Source: Clostridiaceae bacterium (lineage in GTDB: Bacteria > Bacillota > Clostridia > DSM-8532). Taken from it: a stretch of 33,061 bases of DNA. Position 1 is the stretch's first letter, and the number at the start of each line of letters is the position of its first letter. A program made the position numbers and the translations under genes. The notes below the pieces were generated by a model. That model saw only the letters and a list, made by a program, of their open reading frames with translations. It had not been told where the DNA came from and made no database searches. The stretch spans positions 1 through 33,061 of the forward strand of contig JAAYNO010000170.1 of the NCBI GenBank assembly GCA_012520855.1, written 5' to 3'. Below are positions 7,865 to 17,832 of this stretch, piece after piece.

Positions 7865-8633
7865 GGTCGGAACATCAACGCTGACCCATGATAACGGCAA
7901 GATGAACTTTAGCAGGATGGATCGTTTAGCCATGGTATTGTCGGAGCTTATGAACGAAGACAGAGAAATCATCCTGGTTTCTTCAGGATCGATAGGGATA
8001 GGAATGGGCAAGTTCAGCTTCAAGAGGCGTCCTGCAGGCATGGGGATGAAACAGGCTTTAGCAGCAATAGGGCAATGTGAGCTGATGAATATATACAGCC
8101 GCCTTTTTGCTACATATAATCAGAATGTGGCCCAGATGCTTTTAACCAAGCATGATATTAACGATGACATCAAAAAAATAAATGTCATGAATACATTTAA
8201 AAGTCTTTTCGATCTGGGAGTCATTCCTATTGTCAATGAAAATGACTCTGTTTCGGTGGATGAAATAAAATCTCTTTCAATGTTCGGAGATAACGACACT
8301 TTATCTGCTGTTGTCGCAAAGCTGGTAGGAGCAGATTTGCTTATCATATTATCGGACATAGATGGGTTTTATGATTCCAACCCGAAGGAAAACAAGGAGT
8401 GCAGGCTGATATCGATTGTGGAGAAAATAGATGATTCGATAAAAAAATGCGCCGGAAGTTCAGGAACAAAAAGAGGTACCGGGGGTATGATTACCAAGCT
8501 TAACGCCGCAGAGATTGTGACCGAAGCGGGAACAGACATGATCATAGCAAATGGGACTGATCCTTTGATAATAATGAATATAATTAATGGTGATGAGATC
8601 GGCACTCTGTTTTTAGGAAAGCGCAAATCATAA
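7812..8633 (+). CDS. proB: Glutamate 5-kinase (ProB), short form
   Basis: ProB phosphorylates glutamate to gamma-glutamyl phosphate, the first step of proline synthesis. The 273 residues form one amino-acid-kinase domain: RIVVKVGTSTL at 14-24 binds phosphate, VSSGSIGIGMG follows, NENDSVS contributes to the glutamate site, and GTGGMITKLNAA lies near 220-235. The C-terminal PUA domain of the 367-residue E. coli enzyme is absent, which is common in Clostridia. proA does not follow; the next gene is convergent hup. The ATG has a modest GGGGTAAGGG site, with the stronger site upstream serving a possible leader ORF. Confidence 0.95.
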   Translation: MENQYRSRLKEAQRIVVKVGTSTLTHDNGKMNFSRMDRLAMVLSELMNEDREIILVSSGSIGIGMGKFSFKRRPAGMGMKQALAAIGQCELMNIYSRLFATYNQNVAQMLLTKHDINDDIKKINVMNTFKSLFDLGVIPIVNENDSVSVDEIKSLSMFGDNDTLSAVVAKLVGADLLIILSDIDGFYDSNPKENKECRLISIVEKIDDSIKKCAGSSGTKRGTGGMITKLNAAEIVTEAGTDMIIANGTDPLIIMNIINGDEIGTLFLGKRKS

Positions 8634-8645
8634 TTGAAAATAAAA

Positions 8646-8678
8646 TTAAAGGGCGAAGCAAAGCACTTCGCCCTTTAA
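8646..8678. terminator. Bidirectional terminator between proB and hup
   Basis: A perfect 13-bp stem (TTAAAGGGCGAAG and its inverse) closes a seven-base loop. T-rich sequence follows on both strands (TTTAATGTTC rightward, TTTAATTTTATTTTC leftward). It lies between the ends of convergent proB and hup and should terminate both. Confidence 0.85.
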
Positions 8679-8715
8679 TGTTCATGCGGTTATTCTAAAC
8701 GCACCGGTTTAAAAC

Positions 8716-8991
8716 TTAACCATTAACTTTGTCTTTCAATGTTTTGCCGGCTTTAAATACTGGAGCAATGGAAGCCGGGATGGTAATGGTTTCCTTGGTC
8801 TGAGGATTACGGCCTTTTCTGGCAGCTCTGTTCTTTGTTTCGAATGTTCCAAAACCAACAAGAACAACCTTCTCTTGATTTGCCAATGTTTCCTCAACTA
8901 CTGATACCAATGCGTCAATGGCAGCTTCACTGTCTTTTTTTGTAAGACCGGATTTTTGAGCGACAGCACTGATTAGTTCTGCTTTATTCAT
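8716..8991 (-). CDS. hup: DNA-binding protein HU
   Basis: HU is a small dimeric nucleoid protein that bends DNA without strong sequence preference. The 91 residues match the family: MNKAELI start, [20 protein letters not shown] (about 47-66) forming the beta-arm with the RNPQT tip, and a C-terminal [20 protein letters not shown] lies just before the ATG. A near-consensus promoter lies at 9025-9053. The gene is monocistronic and ends at the shared terminator 8646-8678. IHF-like alternatives are unlikely given length and clade. Confidence 0.97.
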   Translation of the reverse strand: MNKAELISAVAQKSGLTKKDSEAAIDALVSVVEETLANQEKVVLVGFGTFETKNRAARKGRNPQTKETITIPASIAPVFKAGKTLKDKVNG

Positions 8992-9024
8992 CAGGATTAC
9001 CTCCTTATCTAAATTTCGTCATCA

Positions 9025-9053
9025 ATTGTATAACGTGATATGTACAAAGTCAA
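9025..9053 (-). promoter_or_regulatory. hup promoter
   Basis: On the minus strand TTGACT (9053-9048), a 17-base spacer and TACAAT (9030-9025) give a strong promoter, each box one mismatch from consensus. Confidence 0.8.
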
Positions 9054-9130
9054 GCATTTAAACGGTTTTCCCAGAATAGTCGATTTAAGAACAGTATCGA
9101 TGGCTATATTTCATTTTTGATACTTTTGAT

Positions 9131-9159
9131 TTGATTAAACCTTTTAAAAGTTATATAAT
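9131..9159 (+). promoter_or_regulatory. Promoter of the 205-residue protein/birA unit
   Basis: TTGATT (9131-9136), a 17-base spacer and a perfect TATAAT (9154-9159). It should start transcription near 9166 and cover the unknown gene and birA. Confidence 0.75.
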
Positions 9160-9201
9160 ACAGTTGCATAAGAAGATTTTTCTTCATATGGAGGAGTCCA
9201 A

Positions 9202-9819
9202 ATGGCTGAACTCTATTTTTTTGTTTCCAAAGATAAAGTACAAGATGTTGTTGATTGCGGCCTTAAATTATCGGAGTGGTACGACCGTGAAATCACTCTG
9301 CCGGAAACAACCGGAAGCAGAAAAGTTTTAAAAGCCTTTTTAAACCCCAGAGATGACCGGGAGAAATTTAAAGATGATGACTATAAATGCCTTCGGCTTG
9401 ATGTAGACCTGGATTACTGCAAAGTGGCAGATTGGTCCTTATATAGGATCGGTCAGGACGAACCTTATTTGATGCAGAAGTATTATGACAGCATAATTCC
9501 GCTTAAAAACTACCGTTTTGGCACATACAGGGAACCAGAGATCCTGGTACTGACATCTGTTCTCCCTGAATATATTGAGGTAACCGGAATTGCACTGGAT
9601 ATCCCACTTCTATATGAAAGCTCCGAGGCTATATATCTGGTGAACCTGATGCAAAAGCATGAGGAATTGTATAAGGATTCAGGCAACCATCTCCTTTATG
9701 CATTCTTTACATATTTGGAAGCAAGAGGCCAGGTTATACGCTATGAAGACAAAGAAAAAAAGTGCGCTGTTTTCTTTGCTAAGGATAGTGACGAATATTC
9801 GGTATTAAAAATTCCCTGA
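9202..9819 (+). CDS. Conserved-looking protein of unknown function, 205 residues
   Basis: I do not recognise a named family. The protein is acidic, soluble, without signal peptide or membrane segment. TATGGAGGAG lies eight bases before the ATG. It starts LYFFVSKDKVQDVVDCGL, then has AFLNPRDD (about 47-54), YKCLRLDVDLD (about 62-72), ADWSLYRIG, and FGTYREPEILVLTSVLPEYI (about 110-129). The order of a helix-GL start, an NPR turn, a hydrophobic-acidic strand and a late EILV...P-x-YI strand recalls ADP-ribosyltransferase-fold proteins such as DarT, but this is a weak pattern argument. No macrodomain antitoxin is beside it. It shares a transcript with birA, 12 bases downstream. Confidence 0.7.
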   Translation: MAELYFFVSKDKVQDVVDCGLKLSEWYDREITLPETTGSRKVLKAFLNPRDDREKFKDDDYKCLRLDVDLDYCKVADWSLYRIGQDEPYLMQKYYDSIIPLKNYRFGTYREPEILVLTSVLPEYIEVTGIALDIPLLYESSEAIYLVNLMQKHEELYKDSGNHLLYAFFTYLEARGQVIRYEDKEKKCAVFFAKDSDEYSVLKIP

Positions 9820-9831
9820 GGAGTGTAAAAA

Positions 9832-10821
9832 TTGCCGGCAACAGATGACATTTCACTTAGGCTGCTTCATTTCTTGAGGCAGGCAGAAGATTATATTTCG
9901 GGAGAAGAGTTGAGTGATAAATTAGCTGTGAGCCGCACAGCTATCTGGAAACGCATCGGTTCTTTAAAAAAGGAAGGCTTTAATATCGAGGCCTCCACTA
10001 AAAAAGGGTATCGGTTGATCCAGTCAGAAGACCCTTATGGCAGGATTTCGATCCAGAGCAGAATTTCGGGTCATATCCTGGGTAAGGATCTGAAGTTCTA
10101 TCAGGAGGTTGATTCCACCAACAATGTATTAAAAAAGCTGGCGGCTGACAATGCTCCCGAAGGCACAATCGTCATATCTGATGTTCAGTTAACGGGCAGA
10201 GGAAGAAGAGGACGGGTTTGGATGTCCGCGCCGGGGCTGGGCATATGGATGTCTGTTCTGTTAAGGCCAAATCTTCATCCCAGCCAGGTCCAAACTTTGA
10301 CCCTTGCCTCATCCATAGCTGTAATGCGCGCCCTTGAACCATTGGGTATTGAAGGATCAGGCATAAAGTGGCCTAATGATATACTTATAAATAAAAAAAA
10401 AGTATGCGGTATACTGACCGAGCTCTCTGCCGAAGCTGAAAAAATAGAGTGGGTCGTTATCGGGATAGGTCTTAATGCGAATCATGATCCTGACGATTTC
10501 CAAAGTGATATAAGGGATACTGCCACCTCCCTCAAAATAAACAGTAAAGAGCATAAGATCTTTGATCGAAGTGAGATTGCTGCTAATATAATAAATGAAC
10601 TTGAAGCTGTTTATATAGAATTTCTCGAAAAAGGTTCCGGGTGGGTAGCCGGGGAATGGAGAAAGTGGAATGTAACACTGGGTAAAAGAGTTAAGCTCAT
10701 AAGCCAAACAGGCATTAAGGAAGCCGAGGCACTTGATATAACCCCTGACGGCAAGCTTATAGTAAGATATGATGACGGAAAGACCGATGAAGTTTTGTCA
10801 GGGGAGGTCACGCTAAGGTAA
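9832..10821 (+). CDS. birA: Bifunctional biotin-[acetyl-CoA-carboxylase] ligase and repressor (BirA)
   Basis: BirA makes biotinyl-AMP and attaches biotin to carboxylase carrier domains; the long form also represses biotin genes. The 329 residues include an N-terminal winged helix (about 8-65, with SRTAIWKRIGSLKKEG as recognition part), the catalytic domain with biotinyl-AMP loop GRGRRGRVW at 122-130, KWPNDI and a GIGLN motif, and a C-terminal SH3-like domain ending in VLSGEVTLR. Translation starts at TTG 12 bases after the upstream gene, behind GAGGAGTG. The HTH domain suggests control of biotin uptake or synthesis genes elsewhere; none are in the window. Confidence 0.96.
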   Translation: MPATDDISLRLLHFLRQAEDYISGEELSDKLAVSRTAIWKRIGSLKKEGFNIEASTKKGYRLIQSEDPYGRISIQSRISGHILGKDLKFYQEVDSTNNVLKKLAADNAPEGTIVISDVQLTGRGRRGRVWMSAPGLGIWMSVLLRPNLHPSQVQTLTLASSIAVMRALEPLGIEGSGIKWPNDILINKKKVCGILTELSAEAEKIEWVVIGIGLNANHDPDDFQSDIRDTATSLKINSKEHKIFDRSEIAANIINELEAVYIEFLEKGSGWVAGEWRKWNVTLGKRVKLISQTGIKEAEALDITPDGKLIVRYDDGKTDEVLSGEVTLR

Positions 10822-10835
10822 ACATCTTAACAAAG

Positions 10836-10865
10836 TTGAATATTGTTTTTTCTACGGTATATAAT
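10836..10865 (+). promoter_or_regulatory. Promoter upstream of the disordered protein and coaX
   Basis: TTGAAT (10836-10841) and TATAAT (10860-10865) with an 18-base spacer lie just after birA. The transcript would carry a leader of about 100 bases before the 10973 gene. Confidence 0.6.
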
Positions 10866-10972
10866 TACTTCGATGAATAATTTGGAGGTACCCGGATATC
10901 AGCACATGATGATATACACCAAGCAATATCTGATTATCAAGAAACAACAAGAAAATAGATTGGAGGATATTT

Positions 10973-11452
10973 ATGGTCCAAAACTCAAATAACAATAACC
11001 ATAATCCCAAAATGAATTTCCAGAATAATCACGGAAGGTCTGAAGGCAGGTTTTCAGGAAGAGACCGGCGATACTCCCATGATAAAAATCATAGCTCTGA
11101 AAATAAAGATAAGTCGGGTGATCAGGATCAGATCCGATTTAAGGGGAAAGATGATACAAAATATACTTCAAAGCCAAAGGGGATCGAGCGTATCAGCATA
11201 GATGGCAAACAGAAATCTCGTAACAGCAAGAACACGGCATCTTCCGGGCTGTACCAGTCTTCAAAGTCTGGCGGCGGTAATAGCAGGTATAGAAGCTCGC
11301 CGAGAAATTCAAGCCATAGTGAGATTTCGGGAAGACACGCTCAGTCCAGGCGAACTGAGACACTTGAAGATATTAAGGCTGATATAGAAAGAATAGATAA
11401 AGATATTCAGTTCGAGATCAAGCAGATCAAAGCAGTCAAGCTTGGGCTGTAA
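10973..11452 (+). CDS. Low-complexity, probably disordered basic protein
   Basis: I do not recognise this 159-residue protein. Residues 1-125 are rich in Asn, Ser, Arg, Lys, Gly and His with almost no hydrophobic residues, so they are probably disordered; the many RG/RS/SR steps would suit RNA or other nucleic-acid binding. The last 30 residues (ETLEDIKADIERIDKDIQFE onward) form a likely amphipathic helix or coiled coil, the only part that looks structurally constrained. TTGGAGGA precedes the ATG by a good distance. It lies 12 bases before coaX and is probably co-transcribed with it. Confidence 0.65.
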   Translation: MVQNSNNNNHNPKMNFQNNHGRSEGRFSGRDRRYSHDKNHSSENKDKSGDQDQIRFKGKDDTKYTSKPKGIERISIDGKQKSRNSKNTASSGLYQSSKSGGGNSRYRSSPRNSSHSEISGRHAQSRRTETLEDIKADIERIDKDIQFEIKQIKAVKLGL

Positions 11453-11464
11453 TGGGGGAGTTTT

Positions 11465-12238
11465 ATGCTTTTAGCCATAGATGTGGGGAATACCTATAGC
11501 GTGATCGGTGTTTATAAAAGCGATGCCCTGGTTGGGAACTGGCGCATTTCTACTACAAGAGAGCGCACTTCTGACGAAATAGGCATGTTTCTTATGTCAG
11601 TTTTAAACCATGCCGGCATAAGTCCAGGAGAAATAAAAGCCGTTATTATGTGCTCTGTTGTTCCTCCTGCTATGCATTCGATTGTCAACGCCATAAAAAA
11701 ATACTTTAACATCAATCCTATCCTGGTGGAGCCGGGGATAAAAACAGGTATCAATATCAAATATGAAAATCCCAGAGAAGTAGGCTCCGATAAAATTGTA
11801 AATGCCGTAGGGGCATTAAAGCTTTACGGCGGGCCTGTCATAATAGTGGATTTCGGTACTGCGACAACCTTCTGCGCTGTAAATCAAAAGGGAGATTATC
11901 TGGGAGGAATAATATGCCCCGGCATAAAAATTTCTGCAGAAGCACTCTTTGATAAAGCTTCCATGCTCCCCCGCATAGAAATTACCAAACCTAAGCATAT
12001 TATTGGAAGAACTACTGTAAGCAGCATGCAATCCGGTATCATATACGGTTTTATCGGTCAGGTCGATCATATCATCCGCCTTATGAAGAGAGAATTGGCC
12101 ATGAAAGGGATAAAGGTGATCGCAACAGGGGGGATGGCTAATCTTATAGCTTCCGGATCTGAAGCTATCGATGAGGTTAACACTTTTTTAACGCTGGAAG
12201 GACTAAAAACTGTCTATCAGATGAATTCCAATGCTTAA
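11465..12238 (+). CDS. coaX: Type III pantothenate kinase (CoaX)
   Basis: CoaX phosphorylates pantothenate in the first step of coenzyme A synthesis; the type III enzyme is of the ASKHA fold and needs a monovalent cation. The 257 residues show the phosphate 1 motif AIDVGNTYS (4-12), REVGSDKIVNA (104-114) with the pantothenate-site acid, DFGTATTF (129-136) as phosphate 2, GGIICPGI near 146, and a C-terminal ATGGMANL adenosine motif. Length is typical. GGGGGAG precedes the ATG. It follows the disordered protein gene closely and precedes the heat-shock groESL promoter. Confidence 0.96.
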   Translation: MLLAIDVGNTYSVIGVYKSDALVGNWRISTTRERTSDEIGMFLMSVLNHAGISPGEIKAVIMCSVVPPAMHSIVNAIKKYFNINPILVEPGIKTGINIKYENPREVGSDKIVNAVGALKLYGGPVIIVDFGTATTFCAVNQKGDYLGGIICPGIKISAEALFDKASMLPRIEITKPKHIIGRTTVSSMQSGIIYGFIGQVDHIIRLMKRELAMKGIKVIATGGMANLIASGSEAIDEVNTFLTLEGLKTVYQMNSNA

Positions 12239-12346
12239 ACTGAGGAATAAGCTAGATTTAATAAGCAATGACGAGTATGAGAGGGCTATTTTAATAATTT
12301 AGTTTATTTAGGCCTAAAATTGGGCAAAATTATGAAGCATCTTCAT

Positions 12347-12375
12347 TTGATTAACAATAGAAAATTGTTTAATAT
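12347..12375 (+). promoter_or_regulatory. groESL promoter
   Basis: TTGATT (12347-12352) and TAATAT (12370-12375) are 17 bases apart. The predicted start lies at the left arm of the CIRCE operator, the usual HrcA arrangement. Confidence 0.7.
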
Positions 12376-12379
12376 TGTA

Positions 12380-12725
<346 letters not shown>

Positions 12726-12728
12726 TAG

Positions 12729-14373
<1,645 letters not shown>

Positions 14374-14375
<2 letters not shown>

Positions 14376-14410
14376 AATGAGTATCGGGGACGGTCCTTAT
14401 TACTCATTTT
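14374..14410. repeat. GGGGACGGTCC repeat unit after groEL
   Basis: A perfect 10-bp inverted repeat, AAAATGAGTA (14374-14383) and TACTCATTTT (14401-14410), flanks TCGGGGACGGTCCTTAT. The GGGACGGTCC and TACTCATT words recur at 14515-14567 and, in GGACGGTTC form, at 21267-21492. It could also serve as a weak groEL terminator, but the stem is AT-rich. Confidence 0.6.
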
Positions 14411-14514
14411 GTTTTGGCTGACGCAAGATTTTTGATCAGTATATATAGAACAGGCGAACCTGATTCGCCGCGAATAAAGGAACTTGATGCGCCCATATAG
14501 GCGTTGTTAGAAAA

Positions 14515-14557
14515 GGGACGGTCCTTTCTGCTCAAAATGAGTGAGAAGGACCGTCCC
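14515..14557. repeat. GGGACGGTCC hairpin element
   Basis: GGGACGGTCCTTTCT (14515-14529) pairs with AGAAGGACCGTCCC (14544-14557) with one bulged T, and an inner CTCA-AAA-TGAG extends the stem. CCTTTACTCATT follows, as it does after the related element ending at 21484. It is a palindromic interspersed element of a type common in Clostridia, not a gene. Confidence 0.7.
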
Positions 14558-14590
14558 CTTTACTCATTATTGCACAATAAATTCGGTCAA

Positions 14591-14614
14591 AGATTGATAA
14601 AATTTTATCAATCT
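14591..14614. promoter_or_regulatory. Perfect 24-bp palindrome, Rex-like variant site
   Basis: This stretch is a perfect palindrome with core TTGATAAAATTTTATCAA (14594-14611). It has the same 7-4-7 layout as the Rex consensus TTGTTAA-N4-TTAACAA, differing at one symmetric position in each arm. It may be a second operator for adhE. Confidence 0.4.
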
Positions 14615-14637
14615 GCTATTTACTTTTGTATTTAAGT

Positions 14638-14655
14638 TTGTTAAAATAATAACGA
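14638..14655. promoter_or_regulatory. Degenerate Rex-like site
   Basis: TTGTTAA-AATA-ATAACGA: the left arm is a perfect Rex half site and the right arm matches five of seven positions. It lies 58 bases upstream of the perfect box. Confidence 0.35.
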
Positions 14656-14712
14656 AGATAAAAATAATCATATGCATGTATTGAAATAAAGAGTATTATT
14701 TTTTTAATTAGA

Positions 14713-14730
14713 TTGTTAAAATATTAACAA
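14713..14730. promoter_or_regulatory. Rex operator before adhE
   Basis: TTGTTAAAATATTAACAA matches the clostridial Rex consensus TTGTTAA-N4-TTAACAA exactly. Rex is the NADH/NAD+-sensing repressor of fermentation genes, and adhE is a classic target. The site ends 36 bases before the preferred adhE start. I could not place a confident -35/-10 pair here. Confidence 0.85.
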
Positions 14731-14766
14731 TCTGCAGTATAAATACTGAGAAAAGGAGAGATGAGC

Positions 14767-17433
14767 ATGAAGAATCATATTAACAGAGATATCATTGACA
14801 GCGTAGAAAAACTGGGTAATGCTTTAAAAAGGTTAAGAGCTGCCCAGGAGCAGTTTGCCTCCTATACCCAGGAGCAGGTGGATAAAATCTTTCTGGCTGC
14901 TGCATCAGCCGCAAATAAAGAAAGAATACAACTGGCCAAAATAGCGGTTGCAGAAACAGGCATGGGTATTGTAGAGGACAAGGTGATTAAAAATCATTAC
15001 GCCTCAGAATATATATATAATGCATATAAAAACATAAAAACCTGTGGCGTGATAGAAGAAGACAGGACTTATGGCATCAAAAAAATAGTTGAACCAGTGG
15101 GAATTATCGCTGCCGTTATTCCAACCACTAATCCGACCTCTACCGCTATTTTTAAAACACTTATCGCTCTTAAGACCAGAAACGGTATAATATTAAGCCC
15201 TCATCCCAGAGCGAAGAAATGCACCATAGCTGCAGCTAAAATCGTATTGGAAGCGGCTGTAAAAGCTGGGGCACCGGAAGGCATAATCGACTGGATAGAT
15301 GTACCTTCGCTGGAACTGACCAATATGGTGATGAAAGAGGCTGATCTGATCCTTGCCACCGGAGGCCCCGGAATGGTCAAAGCTGCATATTCAAGCGGAA
15401 AACCTGCCATCGGTGTAGGACCCGGAAACACTCCGGCGATAATAGACGAATCGGCTGATATTCTTCTCGCCGTAAACTCCATAATACATTCAAAAACTTT
15501 CGACAATGGTATGATCTGCGCTTCGGAGCAATCTGTCATAGTTGCTGATAAGGTGTACGAAGCCGTTAAGGACGAATTTAATGCCAGGGGATGCTATTTC
15601 CTTGATAAAGATGAAATTGAAAAAGTACGAAAAACAATTATAATCAACGGCGCCATCAATGCCAAAATCGTTGGTCAGCCGGCATTCAAGATTGCTTCAC
15701 TTGCAGGGATCACTGTTCCTGAGAATACAAAAATCTTGATTGGTGAAGTCGAAAGCGTAAGCCTTACAGAGGAATTTGCCCACGAAAAACTATCCCCCGT
15801 ACTTGCCATGTACAGGGCAAAGGATTTTAATGATGCAATGGACAAAGCAGAAAGCCTGATAGCAGCCGGAGGCTATGGACACACAGCCTCGGTATACCTT
15901 GATCCTGTTACAGAGAGGGCAAAGCTTGATGAGTTTGCATCAAGAATGAAAGCCTGCCGGATCCTTTTGAATACTCCATCATCTCACGGAGGAATAGGCG
16001 ATTTGTACAATTTCAAACTGGCTCCGTCCCTTACCCTTGGCTGCGGTTCATGGGGCGGCAACAGCGTGTCTGACAATGTCGGAGTCAAGCATCTTTTAAA
16101 CATCAAAACGGTGGCTGAGAGAAGAGAAAACATGCTGTGGTTCAGAGCGCCTCAAAAGGTGTATATCAAGAGAGGCTGCCTGCCTGTTGCACTTGATGAG
16201 ATAAAGACTGTTTTAGGTAAAAAGAAGGTATTTATAGTTACAGACAGGTTTCTTTATGAAAACGGCTATACAAAACCGGTCACAGATAAGCTTAACGAAA
16301 TGGGAATAAAGCATACGACCTTTTATAACGTGGAACCGGACCCGACCCTTGCATGTGCCAGAGAAGGCGCAAAGCTTATGCAAACCTTTGAGCCTGATTG
16401 CATTATCGCGGTAGGCGGCGGCTCTGCAATGGATGCTGCAAAAATCATGTGGGTTTTATACGAGCACCCCGAAGCCGATTTTATGGATATGGCAATGCGC
16501 TTTTCAGACATTAGAAAACGTGTTTACACATTTCCAAAAATGGGTGAAAAAGCTTACTTTATAGCGATCCCCACTACTGCTGGTACCGGAAGTGAGGTCA
16601 CACCCTTTGCCGTAATCACAGATGAATCCAACGGAATAAAATATCCTCTTGCGGACTATGAGTTAATGCCTGATATGGCAATTGTAGATGCCGACATGAT
16701 GATGAATGCACCTAAAGGCTTAACAGCGGCTTCCGGTATTGATTCTATGACACATGCTATCGAGGCATATGCCTCCATGCTCGCGACCGATTATACAGAC
16801 AGCCTGGCTTTAGGGGCATTGAAGGTAATATTCGAATATCTGCCTCGGGCATATGAAAACGGAGCCAATGATCCGATTGCCCGGGAAAAGATGGCTAATG
16901 CGGCTGCCATGGCAGGTATGGCATTTGCAAACGCCTTCCTGGGGGTTTGCCATTCGATGGCCCATAAGCTGGGAGCGTTCCATCATCTGCCCCACGGCGT
17001 GGCAAACGCGCTGATGATAAATGAAGTTATCAGGTTTAACTCGGCTGAGGTACCTGTAAAAATGGGTACATTCCCACAGTATGACCATCCCCGCACACTT
17101 GCGAGATACGCTGCTATTGCCGATCATCTGGGATTACCGGGAAAAAATAATGAAGAGAAGCTTGATAACCTGATAAAATCGATCGACGATCTGAAAGCAA
17201 AGGTTGGCATAAAGAAGGCGATCAAGGATTACGGAATAGATGAGAAGGACTTCCTTGACAGCCTGGATGAAATGGTAGAGCAGGCCTTTGATGACCAGTG
17301 CACAGGCGCTAATCCCCGTTATCCTTTAATGAGCGAGATAAAGCAAATGTACTTAAATGCTTATTACGGGAAGACCAGAGCAATGTATAAGATTTTTACA
17401 CTGCAGCCAGCCGTATTACCAGCCAAAGCCTGA
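14767..17433 (+). CDS. adhE: Bifunctional acetaldehyde-CoA/alcohol dehydrogenase (AdhE)
   Basis: AdhE reduces acetyl-CoA to acetaldehyde and then ethanol, oxidising two NADH, and forms filaments called spirosomes. The 888 residues have an N-terminal aldehyde dehydrogenase domain (about 1-440, catalytic cysteine C251 in NGMICASEQS, GVGPGNTPA before it) and a C-terminal iron-dependent alcohol dehydrogenase (about 450-870, with VGGGSAMDAAK, GIDSMTHAIEAY and CHSMAHKLGAFHHLPHG carrying iron-binding histidines). An ATG at 14761 is in frame, but AGGAG is only two bases away; eight bases separate it from 14767, which is preferred. A perfect Rex box upstream implies induction at high NADH/NAD+. Confidence 0.97.
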   Translation: MKNHINRDIIDSVEKLGNALKRLRAAQEQFASYTQEQVDKIFLAAASAANKERIQLAKIAVAETGMGIVEDKVIKNHYASEYIYNAYKNIKTCGVIEEDRTYGIKKIVEPVGIIAAVIPTTNPTSTAIFKTLIALKTRNGIILSPHPRAKKCTIAAAKIVLEAAVKAGAPEGIIDWIDVPSLELTNMVMKEADLILATGGPGMVKAAYSSGKPAIGVGPGNTPAIIDESADILLAVNSIIHSKTFDNGMICASEQSVIVADKVYEAVKDEFNARGCYFLDKDEIEKVRKTIIINGAINAKIVGQPAFKIASLAGITVPENTKILIGEVESVSLTEEFAHEKLSPVLAMYRAKDFNDAMDKAESLIAAGGYGHTASVYLDPVTERAKLDEFASRMKACRILLNTPSSHGGIGDLYNFKLAPSLTLGCGSWGGNSVSDNVGVKHLLNIKTVAERRENMLWFRAPQKVYIKRGCLPVALDEIKTVLGKKKVFIVTDRFLYENGYTKPVTDKLNEMGIKHTTFYNVEPDPTLACAREGAKLMQTFEPDCIIAVGGGSAMDAAKIMWVLYEHPEADFMDMAMRFSDIRKRVYTFPKMGEKAYFIAIPTTAGTGSEVTPFAVITDESNGIKYPLADYELMPDMAIVDADMMMNAPKGLTAASGIDSMTHAIEAYASMLATDYTDSLALGALKVIFEYLPRAYENGANDPIAREKMANAAAMAGMAFANAFLGVCHSMAHKLGAFHHLPHGVANALMINEVIRFNSAEVPVKMGTFPQYDHPRTLARYAAIADHLGLPGKNNEEKLDNLIKSIDDLKAKVGIKKAIKDYGIDEKDFLDSLDEMVEQAFDDQCTGANPRYPLMSEIKQMYLNAYYGKTRAMYKIFTLQPAVLPAKA

Positions 17434-17454
17434 TAAAAGATTATGATCTGACTC

Positions 17455-17483
17455 TTGCATTATTACATTTATCTTTATATAAT
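17455..17483 (+). promoter_or_regulatory. Promoter of the cobalamin riboswitch operon
   Basis: TTGCAT (17455-17460) and a perfect TATAAT (17478-17483) are 17 bases apart. Transcription would start near 17490, just upstream of the riboswitch. Confidence 0.75.
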
Positions 17484-17514
17484 TAATTCACAATCAATAG
17501 TGCATGACGGTGCA

Positions 17515-17700
17515 AAGCGTGCAAGGGGTGTTTCAACAATTTCCCCTTGACACACAGAATGCTTAATAGGGAATCGGGTGAGAAGCCCGGGCTGTCCCAG
17601 CAACCGTGAAGCTGACGAAATGGCGTATACCACTGCTTATTTGCGGGAAGGTGCCATGGAGGATGAAGCAAAGCCGGTAGACCTGCCGTGATGAAGTGTT
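17515..17700 (+). ncRNA. Adenosylcobalamin riboswitch
   Basis: The conserved core is clear: AATAGGGAATCGGGTGAGA, CCCGGGCTGTCCCAGCAACC, CCACTG, GCGGGAAGG and the B12 box GCCGGTAGACCTGCC (near 17675-17689). The order and spacing match the cobalamin riboswitch family. It precedes an intrinsic terminator and a corrinoid ABC importer, so high cobalamin should stop transcription. The outer boundaries (P1) are approximate. Confidence 0.95.
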
Positions 17701-17748
17701 TCTTCTGGGGTTTAAGAGTTTACTATGGGATAATTTACCATGTAATGC

Positions 17749-17778
17749 AGCCCCGCTTTTAAGTGGGGCTTTTTGTTT
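17749..17778 (+). terminator. Riboswitch-controlled intrinsic terminator
   Basis: AGCCCCGCTT and AAGTGGGGCT form a 10-bp stem (one G-U) on a TT loop, followed by TTTTTGTTT. TGGGGTT at 17706-17712 could pair with the left arm (17749-17755) as an antiterminator; that alternative pairing is inferred. Confidence 0.9.
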
Positions 17779-17832
17779 GGAAGAAACCTTTTGATTGTAG
17801 TTGGGTCATAAAAACGAAAGGAGCCTTTCCAA

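Noticed and set aside
10873-10992. 39-codon ORF between birA and the disordered protein gene
   Set aside because: No ribosome binding site upstream; it starts at about the predicted transcription start and overlaps the next gene. No sign of coding constraint.
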